DNA from: Tetraselmis striata | Taxonomy: Eukaryota; Chlorophyta; Chlorodendrophyceae; Chlorodendrales; Chlorodendraceae | Direction of reading: 5' to 3' | DNA: 64,000 nucleotides | Assembly (NCBI GenBank): GCA_006384855.1 | Contig: VCJN01001737.1 | Coordinates: 1 to 64,000, forward strand | Shown: one piece after another, positions 9,969 to 19,197 of the stretch | Layout of the letters: every line of letters begins with the position of its first letter | Position numbering within the stretch: the stretch's first letter is position 1 | The notes under the pieces: generated by a model | Databases searched by the model: none | Seen by the model: the letters and a program-made list of their open reading frames with translations, nothing else | What the model was told of the DNA's origin: nothing | Position numbers and translations under genes: made by a program

Positions 9969-10979
9969 CTACTTCTTGTTCGGCCTCCTCTTATCCTCCC
10001 TCACTAGACGGCGTGCCTCTTGGAGTTTCTTTATTTTCTGGTTATACGCTCTATGCGCCGAGTGTTCCGATGAGAATTTCTCCACTAGAGCTGGAACATT
10101 CACACTTTCCTCGCTCGATGGCCCACGCCTGGGAATATCAAGCCGGGAGCGACTGCGGGACGGGACGCTAGGGGGTCTGTTTAGTATGGATTCGGTACCG
10201 GCGGGGGAATGAAACGACCGTGCCGGGCGCCGTAAGTCGTTCTGTTGCGTAGCCGCCGACATCGAGCTGAGGCCCGATTCTGATTTAATCGAGCCATGCT
10301 TTCGCGATGTAGCACTCTCGGCTATGGATTCACCGCTAGCGGATGCGCGCGGCGTCTCTTGGACGCCGTGCATGGGAACGGATGGCTCTTGCAACCTTTT
10401 CGGAGACCGTGACCCCCGCGAGGAGCTCGGCATGCTCGTGTCAGACAGCATATCCAACGGGGCGGATGGCTGCTTGGAATACATGGAAATTTGGGTGGAA
10501 TCCACAGACATGCCCGCGGTGGAAGGGGGTGCTGTCGACCCGTCTGCGGAGTCACGGAAGAATTTGTCTAGGATTTCGCTTTTGCCAACAACTGTTTGCG
10601 ATCCATAGAACGTGGACGAAGGAGGGGGCTTCGGCGGCCCCGGGGGCGGGGGGTTGCCCCCTCCGCCAAAGTCGCTCGGCTGAAAAGAGCCGTCCGGCAG
10701 TTTTGTCACTCGCACGGGGTGGCCCATCGAGTAGGTTGCGAAGCTGTGCGAGGGATAGGATATGCCCCCGCCGCCGCCCGATCCGCCGCCGCCGCCCGCA
10801 CCGCCGCCTCCCCCGGGTCCGCCTCGGCCGCCCGACACGCGCACGGTGACATTCTGAGTCACGTTCTGGTTCTTCCTGCCGCCGGCCTTGGATCCCTGCT
10901 TGCGTTTACCTCCCCGCGCCGCCGCCTTCTTCTTTGGCTCCGCTTTGCGATTGCTGGACTTCGTTGTCTTCCTCGGCAT
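9969..10979 (-). CDS. Basic, Gly/Pro/Ser-rich low-complexity protein
   Basis: The 336-aa product begins with a Lys/Arg-rich tail of 40 residues, then an Asn-Val-Thr repeat, a long Gly tract (about residues 50-75), a Pro-rich stretch and a Ser-rich middle, and ends with a basic helix. It occupies the position of the 175-aa SAP-domain protein (52608-53135) and shares its basic N terminus, but I see no SAP domain. It overlaps the end of the ATPase gene by 74 bases. Likely a core or DNA-condensing protein; not established. Confidence 0.6.
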   Translation of the reverse strand: MPRKTTKSSNRKAEPKKKAAARGGKRKQGSKAGGRKNQNVTQNVTVRVSGGRGGPGGGGGAGGGGGSGGGGGISYPSHSFATYSMGHPVRVTKLPDGSFQPSDFGGGGNPPPPGPPKPPPSSTFYGSQTVVGKSEILDKFFRDSADGSTAPPSTAGMSVDSTQISMYSKQPSAPLDMLSDTSMPSSSRGSRSPKRLQEPSVPMHGVQETPRASASGESIAESATSRKHGSIKSESGLSSMSAATQQNDLRRPARSFHSPAGTESILNRPPSVPSRSRSRLDIPRRGPSSEESVNVPALVEKFSSEHSAHRAYNQKIKKLQEARRLVREDKRRPNKK

Positions 10980-11673
10980 TTAAGTTAATACGATCAAATT
11001 TCTTGTAGAATAAGCTTTTCTCGACATCGCAGAAAAGAAAGTCGTACCTTTCCCTGAACACGAAGCGCATGAGGTTGTCCGCGGTGTGAGGGTCGAGGAA
11101 TATCAGCTCCTTGAATATGGCCTCGTACTCGCGCTTGTTTTTAAACTTCAGCATGGCAAAGTGCGAGATGATTTTTCGCACGGGCAGCGGGATGGTATTG
11201 AACGACTAAACGAGCATGATGATGCTGAGACGCAGATGCCGCCGGTTGTAGATAAGCAGCTTCATGAGCCGCTGGATTTCGCTGTCTTTGAGAGCCGCGG
11301 CCATGTCGTCTATCACAAGGAGTGAAAACTCCTCCTCGTCGGCCGCCTCTCGCGTATTTTCGTGAATCTTGTCAAGCGTCGCCCAATCCAAGTCCGGGTA
11401 CGTTTTGTCGTGCTTTTTGAATATTTTGACATCGAGCGAGGCAAGCGAATGGGGCGGCATGACGAGGTGCACGTGCTTGAACGCCTGGAAGTACATCTGC
11501 GGGCTCCGCAGCATGTTGACCATCAACGACGTCTTCCCACTCCCCGCGCTCCCGATGAGCGTCATGAAGAACGACTTGTCGGGCAAGGGGCTCTGGATTT
11601 GAGGGTGGATTTTAACGTCGCACTTGAACTTTGGGGGCTTCATTACAATCTTCGACCGTTTGTCGATGTGCAT
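10906..11673 (-). pseudogene. FtsK/HerA-type DNA-packaging ATPase, in-frame TAG
   Basis: From the ATG at 11673 the frame shows Walker A (GSAGSGKTS, residues 41-49) and Walker B (LLVIDD, residues 118-123) at the same positions as the intact copy at 53125-53829. A TAG at 11206-11208 interrupts it at a place where the other PLV has Gln (LQSY versus V-stop-SF), so a single CAG-to-TAG transition explains the break. The frame then continues to 10906 with an extra acidic tail. The family packages DNA into capsids of PLVs, virophages and large DNA viruses. Confidence 0.85.
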
Positions 11674-11690
11674 GCCTTATTTTAGTTTAA

Positions 11691-12134
11691 TCAAACGATT
11701 ATTACCGAGTCGTAAAAGTCAGCTCGCTCTTCATAGCGTGGCACCGGCTCGCTGGGCTCCTCCTGCCGCTTCGGCTTGGTCGCCCTAGGCGGCGCCCGCG
11801 GCTTCCGCTTGCGGGGCGGCTCGGGCTCGGGCTCCCCCGCGGGGGGGGGGAGGGGTTCTTCTTCCACGCCCCGCTCTTGAAAAACTCGGACTCGATAAAC
11901 TCGTCTATCGCGCTTAGGCCAACCTGAGGCGGTCGAGCGGTCGAGAAGCCCTAGCTGCCACCTGCTTGTCTCCCTCGCCTGCTGAAGCTCCGCCTTTGCT
12001 TCCTGGAGCTCCGCCTCTCTTTTTCGGAGCTCTGCGCTTTGCGACAACATGCTTTTGCAGTATTTCCAGACCGTCGTCAGATAGCTCGCTATCCCGATCG
12101 CTTGGAGGGTCTTGACAAGCCAACTCATCATCAT
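11691..12134 (-). CDS. Membrane-anchored coiled-coil protein with basic Pro-rich tail
   Basis: Three consecutive ATGs (12134, 12131, 12128) begin a 147-aa frame. Residues about 5-25 are a hydrophobic segment, followed by a heptad-like Leu/Glu/Ala coiled coil (about 33-58), then a Pro/Lys/Arg-rich tail. It sits upstream of the ATPase as the 74-aa protein at 53807-54031 does in the other PLV, but the two are not obviously related. It diverges from the discoidin gene at 12168, so the 33-bp gap should hold both promoters. Confidence 0.5.
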   Translation of the reverse strand: MMMSWLVKTLQAIGIASYLTTVWKYCKSMLSQSAELRKREAELQEAKAELQQARETSRWQLGLLDRSTASGWPKRDRRVYRVRVFQERGVEEEPLPPPAGEPEPEPPRKRKPRAPPRATKPKRQEEPSEPVPRYEERADFYDSVIIV

Positions 12135-12167
12135 ATTGCATCGATATTTGATCTCACGAAACATAAA

Positions 12168-13445
12168 ATGGCGTCCGGGATCGGCGAAGTGCGGCTCTAC
12201 CACAACACGGCCAACACCATCCCCGTGGGGGTCTATGACGATATCACCTCGCAATTCACCGTCGGGGCGACGAGCGACACCGGGAGCCTCGTGAAGGGGG
12301 GGCTCGGCCCGGGGACAAAGTATTGGTTCTGGGTGGAGGTGATTGATGTCGCGGGGAACGAGTCCGCCATCCTGCCGCTCGGGAGCATAACAACGACGGG
12401 TGACGTCCCCATCCCGGTTCCCGCCCTCACAGCGGACGTTGACCAGGGGTTTGTAGGGACCGCATCGAGCGTTATCAGGGACGGCGATTACAACGGGTAT
12501 TTTGCTTTCGATCGCTTTAACGGGAATTACCAGGGAGGCTGGGTCGCGGAAAATGTTAATCCGCCTCATCACCTTGCTATTCAACTACCGTCGCCCGCCA
12601 TGGTGAACTCCATAAGGGTATGGACCGCGGGGTCGAGAGACCATAAGAGGGTAACGTCCTCGCGGCTGGAGGGTAGCAACGATGGCTCGAGCTGGACGGA
12701 ACTGGCGGTTTACGCCAACATGACACACGAAACTATTACGTCACCGAGTAAGGCAAGCCATGTCCATTTTCAGAACGATTTTGACACAGATGATGAGCCC
12801 GCGGAGAGCGTGTTGTTGTTTGAGAGGGATGTCACAAGCCCGGGAGCCTACACACACTACAAGCTCGTTGTTACCGCTTGCGCGAGTAACCCCGTCAGCA
12901 TATCGGAGCTTGTGTTGTTACCGCCTCTAATTCCCCTTCCGATTCCCGCCCTTACGGCAAATTTCGACCAAGGGTATGGGGTTCTTACCTCGAGCACTTT
13001 CTCGAGCGACTACGAAGGGTATCACCTATTCGATCGGAGCCACGGCTCTTTACAAGCAGGTTGGGCGTCAAGTGAAACCGCCGCGCCTCATTTCATGGTA
13101 ATATTCTTGCCATCGGCCGCAACTGTAACCTCGTTCCGATTATGGGGTACCGGGGGCTGGGATAAGAAGCTACCCGCGGCGATACAATTGGATGCTAGCA
13201 ACGACGGTACCAACTGGACACAAATGGCAGCTTATACAAGCATGACGTTCATAACGATCACCTCCGTGGATAAAGCGACCAACCCCGTTTTCCAATCCGA
13301 TTTCGACACCGATACAAAGCCCGGGGAATATGCAAAAGTGTTTCAGGGGGACATCACGAGCCCGGGATCGTATAACCGCTATAGGCTTACCATAACAGAT
13401 GTCAATGACACGTTCACCTCCCTATCGGAATTTGTGTTGCTTTGA
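12168..13445 (+). CDS. Virion surface protein: FN3-like plus two discoidin-like domains
   Basis: The ATG at 12168 is preferred because the product then starts like the 260-aa protein at 42159-42941 (I-EVRL-NT, followed by IPVG-Y). Residues 1-80 form an FN3-like unit (PGT-YWFWVE-ID). Two repeats of about 170 residues follow, each with VPALTA-DQG, FDR, APHF-AIQLP-like, R-W, SNDG-NWT and SPG-Y--Y motifs, typical of F5/8-type C (discoidin) carbohydrate-binding folds. The second-PLV homologue has only one such domain. No signal peptide. Probably binds a cell-surface glycan. Intact, unlike several neighbours. Confidence 0.75.
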   Translation: MASGIGEVRLYHNTANTIPVGVYDDITSQFTVGATSDTGSLVKGGLGPGTKYWFWVEVIDVAGNESAILPLGSITTTGDVPIPVPALTADVDQGFVGTASSVIRDGDYNGYFAFDRFNGNYQGGWVAENVNPPHHLAIQLPSPAMVNSIRVWTAGSRDHKRVTSSRLEGSNDGSSWTELAVYANMTHETITSPSKASHVHFQNDFDTDDEPAESVLLFERDVTSPGAYTHYKLVVTACASNPVSISELVLLPPLIPLPIPALTANFDQGYGVLTSSTFSSDYEGYHLFDRSHGSLQAGWASSETAAPHFMVIFLPSAATVTSFRLWGTGGWDKKLPAAIQLDASNDGTNWTQMAAYTSMTFITITSVDKATNPVFQSDFDTDTKPGEYAKVFQGDITSPGSYNRYRLTITDVNDTFTSLSEFVLL

Positions 13446-13532
13446 GGTGCGTTTGAGAGTCTCGCGCGGTGCGTTTGAGAGTCTCGCGCGGTGCGTTTGA
13501 GAGTCTCGGTGCGTTTGAGAGTCTCGGTGTGT
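13446..13532. repeat. Four short tandem repeats after PLV-1
   Basis: A TGCGTTTGAGAGTCTCG core is repeated four times; the first three copies follow at 22-24 bp and the last at 18-20 bp. The array immediately follows the last codon of the discoidin-like gene. Confidence 0.85.
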
Positions 13533-14072
13533 TCTGTCTAAGTACTGCACAGAGTCACGCGCTCTTCGGCTCAAGGACCGAGCGAGCCCGGCGGCGCGGC
13601 GAGAGAGCGAGCGAAAGAGCGAGCACCCAATATTGCCACTTTCAAAGTGGCACTAGACCCCCCCACGTCATGGGGCGGCGAGACCACGTGGAAAACCGCG
13701 TGGATGATGCCGCCGCCAAAACCCCCCCGTAGTGCCACTGTGCGTGACAAGGCCGCCCCCGTTATCGCTCGCTTGTACCGTGAGGTACAAAAGTTGTTGT
13801 ATAGTGATGCTATTATGTAAAAAAAAGTGGCACTAGTGGCACCATGAGCTGGAAAAGGGAGTGACCGCGGAAGGTGATGACGTGGTTTGTACGTGAATCC
13901 GCAGAGCCAGTAAAAGTGGCACTAAGTGGCACTGTGATGCCACTTTGAGAATGGCGCGCGGAGCACGCGGAAATCCATATAAAAGCGCGCGGGCACCGGG
14001 TGCACCACCATTTCCACCACGCCCTCACCAAAGTACTCGCTACAATACCCCCACCGCTTTTGACCAATCGCC
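13533..14072. promoter_or_regulatory. GTGGCACT motif cluster and TATA box upstream of the gene at 14073
   Basis: The motif GTGGCACT or its complement AGTGCCAC occurs repeatedly at about 13635-13655, 13731-13739, 13825-13842 and 13914-13946. A TATA-like TATAAAAG lies at 13978-13985, about 90 bp before the ATG at 14073. The clustering suggests binding sites or the end of a small element. No other gene seen in 13446-14072. Confidence 0.5.
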
Positions 14073-14395
14073 ATGGCGTGCGTGAAGGCCGATGAGCTCC
14101 CCGAGAAGATGCAGCGCGAGCTTGCACAATACGTCGAGCGGTTCAACGAATGGAAGAAGTTGTGCAACACGATGAACCGCCTCGACAAGATCGTGAAAGA
14201 GGACATGATTTTGAACAAGATTGACTACATCGAGGACGAAGGCGTGCGACTTTCGATGACCCATCCAACACGTTGGATGCTTGACCAATCGCTCATTGAC
14301 GATATCGACCAAAGGTGGAGAAGACGGTCAACATGTTGACGGTGAACGTAGACGATGAGAAGGCGAAGCGTGCGAAGCGTGCGCGTGTAGAGTAG
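14073..14395 (+). CDS. Small helical protein of unknown function, possible frameshift near 14310
   Basis: The ATG at 14073 lies in a strong Kozak context (CCATGG) with a TATA box about 90 bp upstream. The first 80 residues are charged and helical (a Glu-Lys-Met-Gln start, two Lys-rich segments, a Thr-His-Pro-Thr-Arg-Trp motif). The opening frame stops at 14339. A second frame from about 14310 continues to the TAG at 14393 with a Lys/Arg-Ala-rich, NLS-like tail, so one indel or a sequencing error may separate them. The family is not recognised. Confidence 0.4.
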
Positions 14396-14585
14396 TTAAC
14401 ATCACCGTCAAAATTGTAACATCTCGTGTTCGCACATAACATCTCGTGTTCACACATAACATCTTGTGTGTACACATAATGTATAACCATTATGTATTAT
14501 GTATTATGTATTGTATCGAAATGTTTAATTTCAATATTTAATATTTAATTTACATAGCATATACATAGCATATACACAGCCTAAA

Positions 14586-14618
<33 letters not shown>

Positions 14619-15303
14619 CATGGAAAGCCATACATGGAAAGCCATTGTGAGCGTACTGGCACTAGCCGTGGGGGTGCGCGACGACATGTTGTCAAACCGT
14701 AGCAGCATGTGGGCACTCACGCTCGCAACCACATGCATGGTGCCACATGGCATCCATGGCGTGGGTGTTCGAGCTTGCCATGTACACGCGCGAGAAGGTG
14801 GGGGTGCACATTGCGTACGTTGAATGAATGCATGGGGTGGCCGACTGCGCATTATTTATTCTGCACTGTTTCATTATTTGCGTTTTCGAGGCGGCCACCG
14901 AGTTTGGTCAGCAGGGGGCGCGTGTCGAGCGCGTAGCGGTTGGAAACGGGCCGTTGCCTGCACTGCACGATGTCGTCACTATCGACTCGCCACTCACCAG
15001 CTCGTCGAACCAGGCATGCACCATTCTGAGGGGGCATGGCCACTTACACTAGCTAGACATCTAGTGCCAACGCAATGTTTGACTTTGTAACTTATGTGCT
15101 CCCACCCTCCCTTGCCTACACTATTCACACCTAGCCACACTTGGAGATCGCCTCGATACAAAGACCATATGCCTTATACATGTGCGGACGAACTGGTGCA
15201 TTTACAACACCACAAGTGTGGTCGGGTTCGCTAGTGGGAGTCTCGGCGAATTCTGCGTCTTAAAAAGAACCCTAAAACCCTAATAACCATAAACCCTACA
15301 CCC
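14396..15303. other. Intergenic with short repeats and a TA-rich microsatellite
   Basis: A 20-bp unit beginning AACATCT is repeated three times at 14398-14475. A (TA)n tract spans 14585-14622. A CCCTAAA-like tract at 15266-15298 ends at the left border of the large palindrome. No supported gene. Confidence 0.6.
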
Positions 15304-16732
15304 GCTGCTGCGCCAGCCATACAGCTTTATGCCATCATCGGTGGCAGTGTATGCAGCCCAAGAGCTGTGGGGAATGTTGTCAAGGAACTCAGATGCCTTT
15401 GGATTGTACTCCCGTAGCAGGTTCATCTTCTCCGTGAATTCGGATAGAGTGAGCTGCTTCTACAAATCCCAAACCATGCATTCCTGAGGGCCAAATTTGC
15501 TGGGGATGTCCTTCCTGTCCTTCATGTTGCCAATGATGTGCCGGGTGCAGTGATGGTGATGGACGCTTGGGAGACGGTTGGCCACAGCTGGAGCGAGCCC
15601 TTTGTCCCGATCGGAAATCACCACCATCTTGCGCTCAGTACCCTCCAGCCAAACGGCGAGTCCTGCCTCCGTGCACTTGTCCAGAAACCACTCATAGTTT
15701 TCTTGGTTCTCGATTGGCACTAAAGCCGTGGCAATGAGAGTGTTCCTCAAAGCCCCATCCCGCCCTTCAAGTATCACTTGTTGATGATTGTAGTGCTTGT
15801 GCTTCATGTGCGCCCCATCGATGCCAACGATGCGTAGGCAGCATGTTGTTGCAACCTTCACCATTGCAGCATGGCATATAAAGATGGAATGTAACACCGG
15901 GCGCCCGTCTGCACCGTTCTCCGTCTTCAGGCTGGCAAGTGACCCTGGATTCTGCTGCATGAAGGCATCCACCCAAGCTGGTAGCTTTTTAAACGACTCC
16001 ACATAGGACTTGTCATTTTCCTCGCGTATCATCTCCTTAGCTCGCTGCGCCATGCGCATGAGCATAGATCAGCACATACACATGAATAAAGGGTTGCAGC
16101 AGCATATCATTCATTGAGGTAGTTGCATGCATGCAGCAGCATGGAGCATAGACTTACACTGAGGTGATGACACCCGTATTTTTCACCACGTCGATCACCA
16201 GAGCCTCGCCTGTGGCTTTGAACTTTGATGTATGGCATGCATTCCGGAAGTTGTCTATGGCTGCCAGATTTTTGGTAGATAGAACATCCATTGTGGTGCA
16301 ATTCACATGCTCCATATGTGAGGCAGTTGCCCGCCACATTCCACCTGAACGGGACTTCTTAAAGTTGATGTAAGCCGGGCAGACGTGGCTACCAGTCGCG
16401 ATGACTTGCTTGCCATCCTTGTTTGACACCGCACCAGCACACCTGTACTTGACATAGGATCCGCCGCTGCCTTCCTTGAGCAGCACCATGCGCTTGTTGA
16501 GTGCAGTTTGGTGCTTGCTCACAATGCGTTTCACATATGTGCGTGACTGGATATTGGAGAATTCGAGCGGGAGATCGACGTCGGCGCCGTCCTCCTGCTC
16601 ACCGACAGGATCACAACGACGAAGTGAATCATCAGCCGGCGCCCCCCGCCTCGTAGGCGACCGCCTCTGCGTGTAATTAACTTGCGTTTGCACGGCCTGG
16701 AAGTCGTCGTCGCTGTCCGACGGCGACGACAT
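15304..16732 (-). pseudogene. MULE transposase, left palindrome copy, 3'-truncated
   Basis: This is the inverted copy of the gene at 19198-21316. The start ATG is at 16732 and an intron of about 115 bp spans roughly 16159-16045. The MULE catalytic core is encoded before the shared in-frame TAG at 15460-15462. After the TAG the same frame continues to the palindrome border at 15304, where the remaining third (Glu-containing region, SWIM finger, zinc knuckle) is missing. It differs from the right copy by a handful of residues. It cannot encode a complete transposase. Confidence 0.8.
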
Positions 16733-17512
16733 GGTGAAGCGCCTTTACCAAAGGCTACGGTTCAATAACGGGCGTTTGGCTTTTGCGAGTCAGCGCGCGC
16801 CACTGACTCGGCGACCATGGTGCGCCGAGCAGACGAATAGACGATCCCGCAAGGCCAGCAATCGGGTCAAAGTCGCCTACTTGTAAATTCGAAAGCGGGG
16901 CGTACGGGTACCGACGGCGGTAGTATGAGTACAGGTACGCGCAGACCCTATATTAAAATAATACTAATTCTGTTAATTACATAATACAAATCCTTGCCCT
17001 ACGTTTACAGCAGGGAAGCAGTACAAGTACAAATTTCGATTAAAACCCGCTTGGGTCCACTTTTGTCGTCTGGCCCCCCGGGGCGGGTCCACCTTTGTCG
17101 TTTGCCCTTTTATCTTTTATCCCTACTTCGCTCTGCTCCGGCACCCAGCACGGACCTTCCAATTTTTTTTTCGGCCAACTTATGTCCGGGCACGTTCGTG
17201 ATGCTAACGGGGATTTTGGCATAAAATACTACCCCTACGACGACGGCCTTCCACACCCGTGGGTTTCATACCCGTACCATCGCGAACTGGTACGTCGCGC
17301 GGCCCTCGGCTCCCTCGGCGCGCGGCTGCCTGCCGCGCCTGCGAGATGGCGGCGGCCGCCGCAGCGTCCAACAGCCAATTCGCCAGCGGCACAGGCAGCA
17401 GCCGCCATTCCACAGACCGCCGCCGCTAGCCGCGCGAGATTCGGCACTAGTAGTAACACTACAGCCTACCGCGCAGTGCCAAGCCCGTGTCGTGACAGCC
17501 GGACGTATAGCC
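16733..17512. other. Divergent intergenic between MULE and Harbinger-like fragment
   Basis: The mirror sequence is 18423-19197. It contains a 55-bp GC-rich segment at 17053-17107 that recurs at 33828-33882 and, inverted, within the right arm near 18830-18890. A CGGCCAACTT...GGGGATTTTGGCATAAAA block at 17172-17227 is shared with 37815-37870. This appears to be the terminal or 5' sequence of the Harbinger-like element. Confidence 0.5.
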
Positions 17513-17913
17513 ATGGTGAATAGCAAGCGGCGTGAGGTACCGGCGCCGAACCGGCGGGAGACGAAACGCCACGCCAAGTCCGCCGTGGCCGCCGCTGAGG
17601 AGCCCTCCCTGTTCTCCAAGGTGGCGCCCGCGCTCGCCAACACCTCCCCGGCGCCGTCGTCGGACTCTGGCGAGATTGACACCTCTGCCGGCAGCGCTGG
17701 TGACGGAATGGAGGACGCGGTGGACTTCGCCATCGCCAACATGTCTGCCGCTGCCGAGCGGCGTGCATCGGCCATGCAGGCTCTGCGGGCTGATATGTGG
17801 GCGAACGAGCCCCATGCTCAGGGGATCGGCACCGGATCTGAGCATTTCATTGCTGACTACTTTGAAGAGGCGACCTTCCGGGATAGTTTCCGGTGGCACA
17901 GCGCCGACTACGT
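17513..17913 (+). pseudogene. Harbinger-like transposase N-terminal fragment (left)
   Basis: The ATG at 17513 (Kozak CCATGG) opens a frame with a basic start (Asn-Ser-Lys-Arg-Arg) and a Ser/Ala-rich linker. It then has a conserved Phe-Ile-Ala-Asp-Tyr-Phe segment and an Arg-Asp-Ser-Phe-Arg segment. Homology breaks at the palindrome centre, after which the frame runs into spacer. The right copy shows what should follow. Confidence 0.6.
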
Positions 17914-18422
17914 GCATGCCTCCTCCTCATCATCATCAGTGCCTCCTCACCGGTAATCCTGTGGCGGCTGTTTGGGAGCTCGATGCGCTCCGGCACCCCA
18001 AGTGCAGCGGCAAGGGCATGCTCGTCGTCGGCGCTGTGCCACCGGAAACTATCCCGGAAGGTCGCCTCTTCAAAGTAGTCGGCAATGAAATGCTCAGATC
18101 CGGTGCCGATCCCCTGAGCATGGGGCTCGTTCGCCCACATATCAGCCCGCAGAGCCTGCATGGCCGATGCACGCCGCTTGGCAGCGGCAGACATGTTGGC
18201 GATGGCGAAGTCCACCGCGTCCTCCATTCCGTCACCAGCGCTGCCGGCAGAGGTGTCACTCCCGCCAGAGTCCGACGACGGCGCCGGGGAGGTGTTGGCG
18301 AGCGCGGGCGCCACCTTGGAGAACAGGGAGGGCTCCTCAGCGGCGGCCACGGCGGACTTGGCGTGGCGTTTCGTCTCCCGCCGGTTCTGCGCCGGTACCT
18401 CACGCCGCTTGCTATTCACCAT
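17914..18422 (-). pseudogene. Harbinger-like transposase N-terminal fragment (right)
   Basis: Starting at the ATG at 18422, this copy extends past the left one into ALGVPERIELPNSR followed by a Thr-Gly-Glu-Glu-Ala segment. That resembles the R-I-L-NSR---TGEEALL-L motif at the start of PIF/Harbinger (DDE_Tnp_4) transposases. It is cut off before any catalytic Asp, so it is a fragment only. A third copy is at 38146-38618. Confidence 0.65.
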
Positions 18423-19197
18423 GGCTATACGTCCGGCTGTCACGACACGGGCTTGGCACTGCGCGGTAGGCTGTAGTGTTACTACTAGTGCCGAATCTCG
18501 CGCGGCTAGCGGCGGCGGTCTGTGGAATGGCGGCTGCTGCCTGTGCCGCTGGCGAATTGGCTGTTGGACGCTGCGGCGGCCGCCGCCATCTCGCAGGCGC
18601 GGCAGGCAGCCGCGCGCCGAGGGAGCCGAGGGCCGCGCGACGTACCAGTTCGCGATGGTACGGGTATGAAACCCACGGGTGTGGAAGGCCGTCGTCGTAG
18701 GGGTAGTATTTTATGCCAAAATCCCCGTTAGCATCACAAACGTGCCCGGACATAAGTTGGCCGAAAAAAAAATGGAAGGTCCGTGCTGGGTGCCGGAGCA
18801 GAGCGAAGTAGGGATAAAAGATAAAAGGGCAAACGACAAAGGTGGACCCGCCCCGGGGGGCCAGACGACAAAAGTGGACCCAAGCGGGTTTTAATCGAAA
18901 TTTGTACTTGTACTGCTTCCCTGCTGTAAACGTAGGGCAAGGATTTGTATTATGTAATTAACAGAATTAGTATTATTTTAATATAGGGTCTGCGCGTACC
19001 TGTACTCATACTACCGCCGTCGGTACCCGTACGCCCCGCTTTCGAATTTACAAGTAGGCGACTTTGACCCGATTGCTGGCCTTGCGGGATCGTCTATTCG
19101 TCTGCTCGGCGCACCATGGTCGCCGAGTCAGTGGCGCTGACTCGCAAAAGCCAAACGCCCGTTATTGAACCGTAGCCTTTGGTAAAGGCGCTTCACC

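Larger units (their letters stand above)
5167..13445. mobile_element. PLV-1: degraded integrated Polinton-like virus, capsid module
   Basis: From right to left on the minus strand the order is a 147-aa membrane protein, packaging ATPase, Gly-rich basic protein, small hydrophobic protein, major capsid protein, penton, FN3 protein and a 90-aa protein. This is the same order as in the second PLV at 41369-64000. A methyltransferase (+) lies at the left end and a double-discoidin protein (+) at the right. No recombinase, polymerase-helicase, fibre or terminal inverted repeat was found, so the copy is partial. Four genes are interrupted. Coordinates are the limits of recognisable genes, not proven element ends. 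Confidence 0.85.

Noticed and set aside
17532..18476. 314-codon frame spanning the palindrome centre
   Set aside because: It reads one fragment in the wrong frame and then the antisense of the other; the transposase frames at 17513 (+) and 18422 (-) explain the DNA better.
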